Assembly (NCBI GenBank): GCA_964017235.1
Contig: OZ024936.1
Span: forward strand, 30,030,040 to 30,094,039
Direction of reading: 5' to 3'
DNA from: Sabellastarte sp. h YS-2021
Taxonomy: Eukaryota > Annelida > Polychaeta > Sabellida > Sabellidae
Length of the DNA stretch: 64,000 bases
Below, piece after piece: positions 60,766-64,000 of this stretch (position 1 is its first letter; each line of letters opens with the position of its first letter). The position numbers were made by a program, and so were the translations under genes. The notes below the pieces were generated by a model. It was not told the DNA's origin. It did not search any database and was given only the letters and a program-made list of their open reading frames with translations.

Positions 60766-63241
60766 ACTAGAGGAATGCTTTTGCTAACAAAAGCGAAGTG
60801 TCCCTTAAAGTTTAAAATGCTTTGTGGTTTTAATAAGCATGCTGTAAAGCTAAGAATGCACAAAGCTGCACCGTATGCTTTCCCAATACCTCTTAATACA
60901 TTCTGAAGCTATAAAAGCAACAATAAAGGAGATATAAGGCAAAAACTCCAAAGCAGCTATTTATGACCCCAGTTTGGCCCATAAGGGAGGGTCGGGGGGT
61001 AAAACTGACAGGCTATTTAGACTCTCCACATATGCTTTCCCAATACCTCTTAATACATTCTGAAGGTCTCAAAGCAACAATAAAGGAGATATAAGGCAAA
61101 AACTCAAAATCAGCTATTTTATGACCCCAGTTTGACCCATAAGGAGGGGGGGGGGGGGGGGGGTAAAACTGACCGGCTATTTAGACTCTCCACATATGCT
61201 TTCCCAATACCTTTTAATACATTTTGAAGGTGTAAAAGCAACAATAAAAGAGATATAAGGCAAAACTCGAAAGCAACTATTTTATGACCCCAGTTTGACC
61301 CATAAGGGGGGGGGGATAAAACTGACCGGCTATTTAGATTCTCCACATATGCTTTCCCAATACCTCTTAATACATTCTGAAGCTATAAAAGCAACAATAA
61401 AGGAGATATAAGGCAAAAACTCCAAAGCAGCTATTTATGACCCCAGTTTGGCCCATAAGGGGGGGTCGGGGGGTAAAACTGACCGGCTATTTAGACTCTC
61501 CACATATGCTTTCCCAATACCTCTTAATATATTCTGAAGCTATAAAAGCAACAATAAAGGAGATAAAGGCAAAAACTCAAAATCGGCTATTTTATGACCC
61601 CAGTTTGACCCATAAGGTGGGGTCGGGGGGTAAAACTGACCGGCTATTTAGACTCTCCATATATGCTTTCCCAATACCTCTTAATACATTCTGAAGCTAT
61701 AAAAGCAACAATAAAGGAGATATAAGGCAAAAACTCAAAATCGGCTATTTGTGACCCCAGTTTGACCCATAAGGGAGGGTCGGGGGGTAAAACTGACAGG
61801 CTATTTAGACTCTCCACATATGCTTTCCCAATACCTCTTAATACATTCTGAAGGTCTCAAAGCAACAATAAAGGAGATATGAGGCAAAAACTCAAAATCA
61901 GCTATTTTATGATCCCAGTTTGACCCATAGGGGGGGGGGGGGGGGGGGCGGGGGGTAAAACTGACCGGCTATTTAGACTCTCCACATATGCTTTCCCAAT
62001 ACCTTTTAATACATTTTGAAGCTATAAAAGCAACAATAAAGGAGATAAAGGCAAAAACTCAAAATCGGCTATTTTATGACCCCAGTTTGACCCATAAGGT
62101 GGGGTCGGGGGGTAAAACTGACCGGCTATTTAGACTCTCCACATATGCTTTCCCAATACCTCTTAATACATTCTGAAGCTGTAAAAGCAACAATAAAGGC
62201 GATATAAGGCAAAAACTCCAAAGCAGCTATTTATGACCCCAGTTTGGCCCATAAGGGGGGGTCGGGGGGTAAAACTGACCGGCAATTTAGACTCTCCACA
62301 TATGCTTTCCCAATACCTCTTAATATATTTTGAAGCTATAAAAGCAACAATAAAGGAGATAAAGGCAAAAACTCAAAATCGGCTATTTTATTACCCCAGT
62401 TTGACCCATAAGGTGGGGTCAGGGGGTAAAACTGACCGGCTATTTAGACTCTCCATATATGCTTTCCCAATACCTCTTAATACATTTTGATGCTATAAAA
62501 GCAACAATAAAGGAGATATAAGGCAAAAACTCAAAATCGGCTATTTGTGACCCCAGTTTGACCCATAAGGGGGGGGTCGGGGGTAAAACTGACCGGCTAT
62601 TTAGACTCTCCATATATGCTTTCCCAATACCTCTTAATACATTCTGAAGCTATAAAAGCAACAATAAAGGAGATATAAGGCAAAAACTCAAAATCAGCTA
62701 TTTTATGACCCCAGTTTGACCCATAAGGGGGGGGCCGTGGGGTAAAACTGACCGGCTATTTAGACTCTCCACATATGGTTTCCTATTACCTCCCAGTACA
62801 TTTTATAGCTCTAAATGCAATACTTAAGAAGATAATAGGGGGGTTGGCCTAAATTTAAGGCTTTCAGATTGGAAGGTGTCAGAAAATCACTCATAAATGA
62901 GACATTTTTCAAGGGATTGCTCCCAAAATCTAATCAGCTTGCGTTTTCGATAGTATGAACATGTGTGTCAAATTATAAGGCTCTGTAGCAAGTAGTTTTT
63001 CCTGAACTGTGATAATGGGGCAGTGTACTTCAAAAAATAGTTTTTGATCATGTGACCTTCATAAAGGTCAAAGGTCAAATTTAAGCATGCAGAAAAATTT
63101 TCCCACGCCTAAGGTATATAACTGCCAAATATGGTTTGAAACCTTCTAATAATAAGGGAGATATTCAAGGGAGACCATAATGCGGTGGCGGCGGCGAGGA
63201 AACTGAGGCGAAAACAAATAAGCGCCCTTTCAGGGACGCTT
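60766..63241 (+). mobile_element. Helentron-like element with 159-bp core
   Basis: Starts ACTAGAGGAATGC with the 5' hairpin GCTTTTG-ctaa-CAAAAGC followed by GAAGTGTCCCTTAA. Twelve ~159-bp units (60878-62780) are followed by ~400 bp of unique sequence (including AAAGGTCAAAGGTCAAATTT at 63065), a GCGGTGGCGGCGGCG tract, and the 3' hairpin AAGCGCCC-tttca-GGGACGCTT (63220-63241) followed by AATTATT. Both ends are homologous to those of the element at 7328-13370 although the cores are unrelated. Confidence 0.75.
60878..62790 (+). repeat. 159-bp minisatellite with G-runs, 12 copies
   Basis: Units share ATGCTTTCCCAATACCTCTT, AGCTATAAAAGCAACAATAA, GACCCCAGTTTGACCCATAA and AAAACTGACCGGCTATTTAG. Each has a run of G (3-19) between CCATAA and TAAAAC; the longest are G18 (61146-61163) and G19 (61930-61948), which suggests instability. 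No coding. Confidence 0.95.
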
Positions 63242-63778
63242 AATTATTGTACAGTTGTAGTGTTGCGACGATGTTGGTAGTTCGCTCTTTGACTGTCCTG
63301 AAAATGAAGTTTGGTTCAAACATCTGAAATTCGCGTTTAGAAATCACCAACATCACAACAGATGATATTTTCCCATCTTTAATACTTGTGTTTTTTTTAA
63401 AAAACATGGTGAAACATTCCCTCCAAAATGAACAGATTTTTGATCTTTTTACCATATTTTCAATAAAATGACAAGCTTTTATATCAGTTTTCTACTGGTT
63501 TTGAAAACGTTGCTTTGATGATGAAACTAGAACGAAGTTTGCTAGCTTATAGCAATACCAAATATTGAAGCCAAAATTCTACGTGCTTTCACAGTACTAT
63601 CAAATAGCCAAGCTCTAACTCTGCTTACTGCCAGTCACAAGGTGTAACAACTAAAAGTTATTTTCCACAAAAAGTAGTTGTCTGTGAAGCCTTGGTGTTA
63701 GCTTTATTTGATCAAAGTGGAAAAAGCATAATATTGTAAATTTTAATTACTTAAATGTAGCTTTTATAAGCTACAAGC
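63242..63778. other. Sequence without recognised feature
   Basis: AT-rich. No EXOC3-like exon was found here, and the 71-codon minus-strand open frame at 63240-63455 shows no motif. Confidence 0.5.
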
Positions 63779-64000
63779 TTACCATGTGGGACTTAATGCT
63801 GTTCTCGGGTTGCCACACCCGGGGCCAACGTCTTAGAAAAAAAGATCGTTCTTGTTAGCCACCGGATATACTGGTAGTTGTCGTCACGTGATAACTTCTG
63901 ACCAATCGCCCTACTTTCTCGTTGAAATTTTATTAAACCTACCCCTCAGCTGTAAACAGCAGGGAGGCAGGGTGGGACTCTTCTAAGTCCCACATGGTAA
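63779..64000. mobile_element. 222-bp MITE with perfect 17-bp inverted ends
   Basis: Left end TTACCATGTGGGACTTA, right end TAAGTCCCACATGGTAA, exact inverses. The interior is GC-richer than the flanks and holds GGTCAGAAGTTATCACGTGA-like sequence on the minus strand (CCAAT-type and CACGTG words). The right end coincides with the window edge, so the target duplication cannot be seen. Confidence 0.8.

Noticed and set aside
60701-64000. Further N-terminal EXOC3 exons
   Set aside because: No segment with Sec6-like residues and proper splice sites was found; the region is occupied by the 159-bp element, AT-rich sequence and a terminal MITE.

Overview
Eukaryotic chromosomal DNA from an invertebrate, most likely a lophotrochozoan and plausibly a bivalve mollusc. 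This is inferred from an animal Sec6/EXOC3 gene in short exons with long introns, an ankyrin-SOCS gene, and a heavy load of pearl/Helentron-like elements with ~130-170 bp tandem cores, plus DIRS, Harbinger, hAT, SINE and MITE copies. No rRNA, tRNA gene or CRISPR array was seen.

The backbone is one minus-strand gene, EXOC3 (exocyst subunit Sec6), crossing almost the whole window. Ten internal exons between 60700 and 2738 join into one uninterrupted ~318-residue reading frame with matching splice phases. N-terminal exons lie beyond the right edge and C-terminal exons beyond the left edge. Nearly everything else lies in its introns.

From right to left on the gene: a 60.8-63.2 kb Helentron-like element lies upstream of the first visible exon; 52.3-60.7 kb holds six short-spaced exons with two 146-bp-repeat elements and a SINE; the 40.55-52.28 kb intron holds a complete 4.4 kb PIF/Harbinger transposon next to a complete 6.35 kb DIRS-type tyrosine-recombinase retrotransposon; the 34.13-40.46 kb intron holds repeats and a tRNA-derived SINE; the ~30 kb intron at 3.96-34.03 kb holds an intact ankyrin-repeat/SOCS-box gene on the opposite strand (26660-28189), a hAT element with a perfect 8-bp target duplication, several MITEs and large minisatellites; the last intron (2.87-3.89 kb) is short.

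The most notable pattern is a set of non-autonomous elements with unrelated tandem cores (133, 146, 147, 159, 169 bp) and one architecture: 5' AACTAGA (eight sites), a hairpin near the 5' end, a tandem core, a GC-rich or GACAG microsatellite, and a 3' hairpin inversely repeated near the 5' end. This resembles Helentron/DINE-1/pearl rolling-circle elements. The 146- and 147-bp cores carry dense AGGTCA-type nuclear-receptor half-sites, and the 169-bp cores carry YY1-type GCCGCCAT motifs. Both autonomous transposons are lightly broken: homopolymer frameshifts and two in-frame TGAs in Harbinger, two in-frame TGAs in DIRS.
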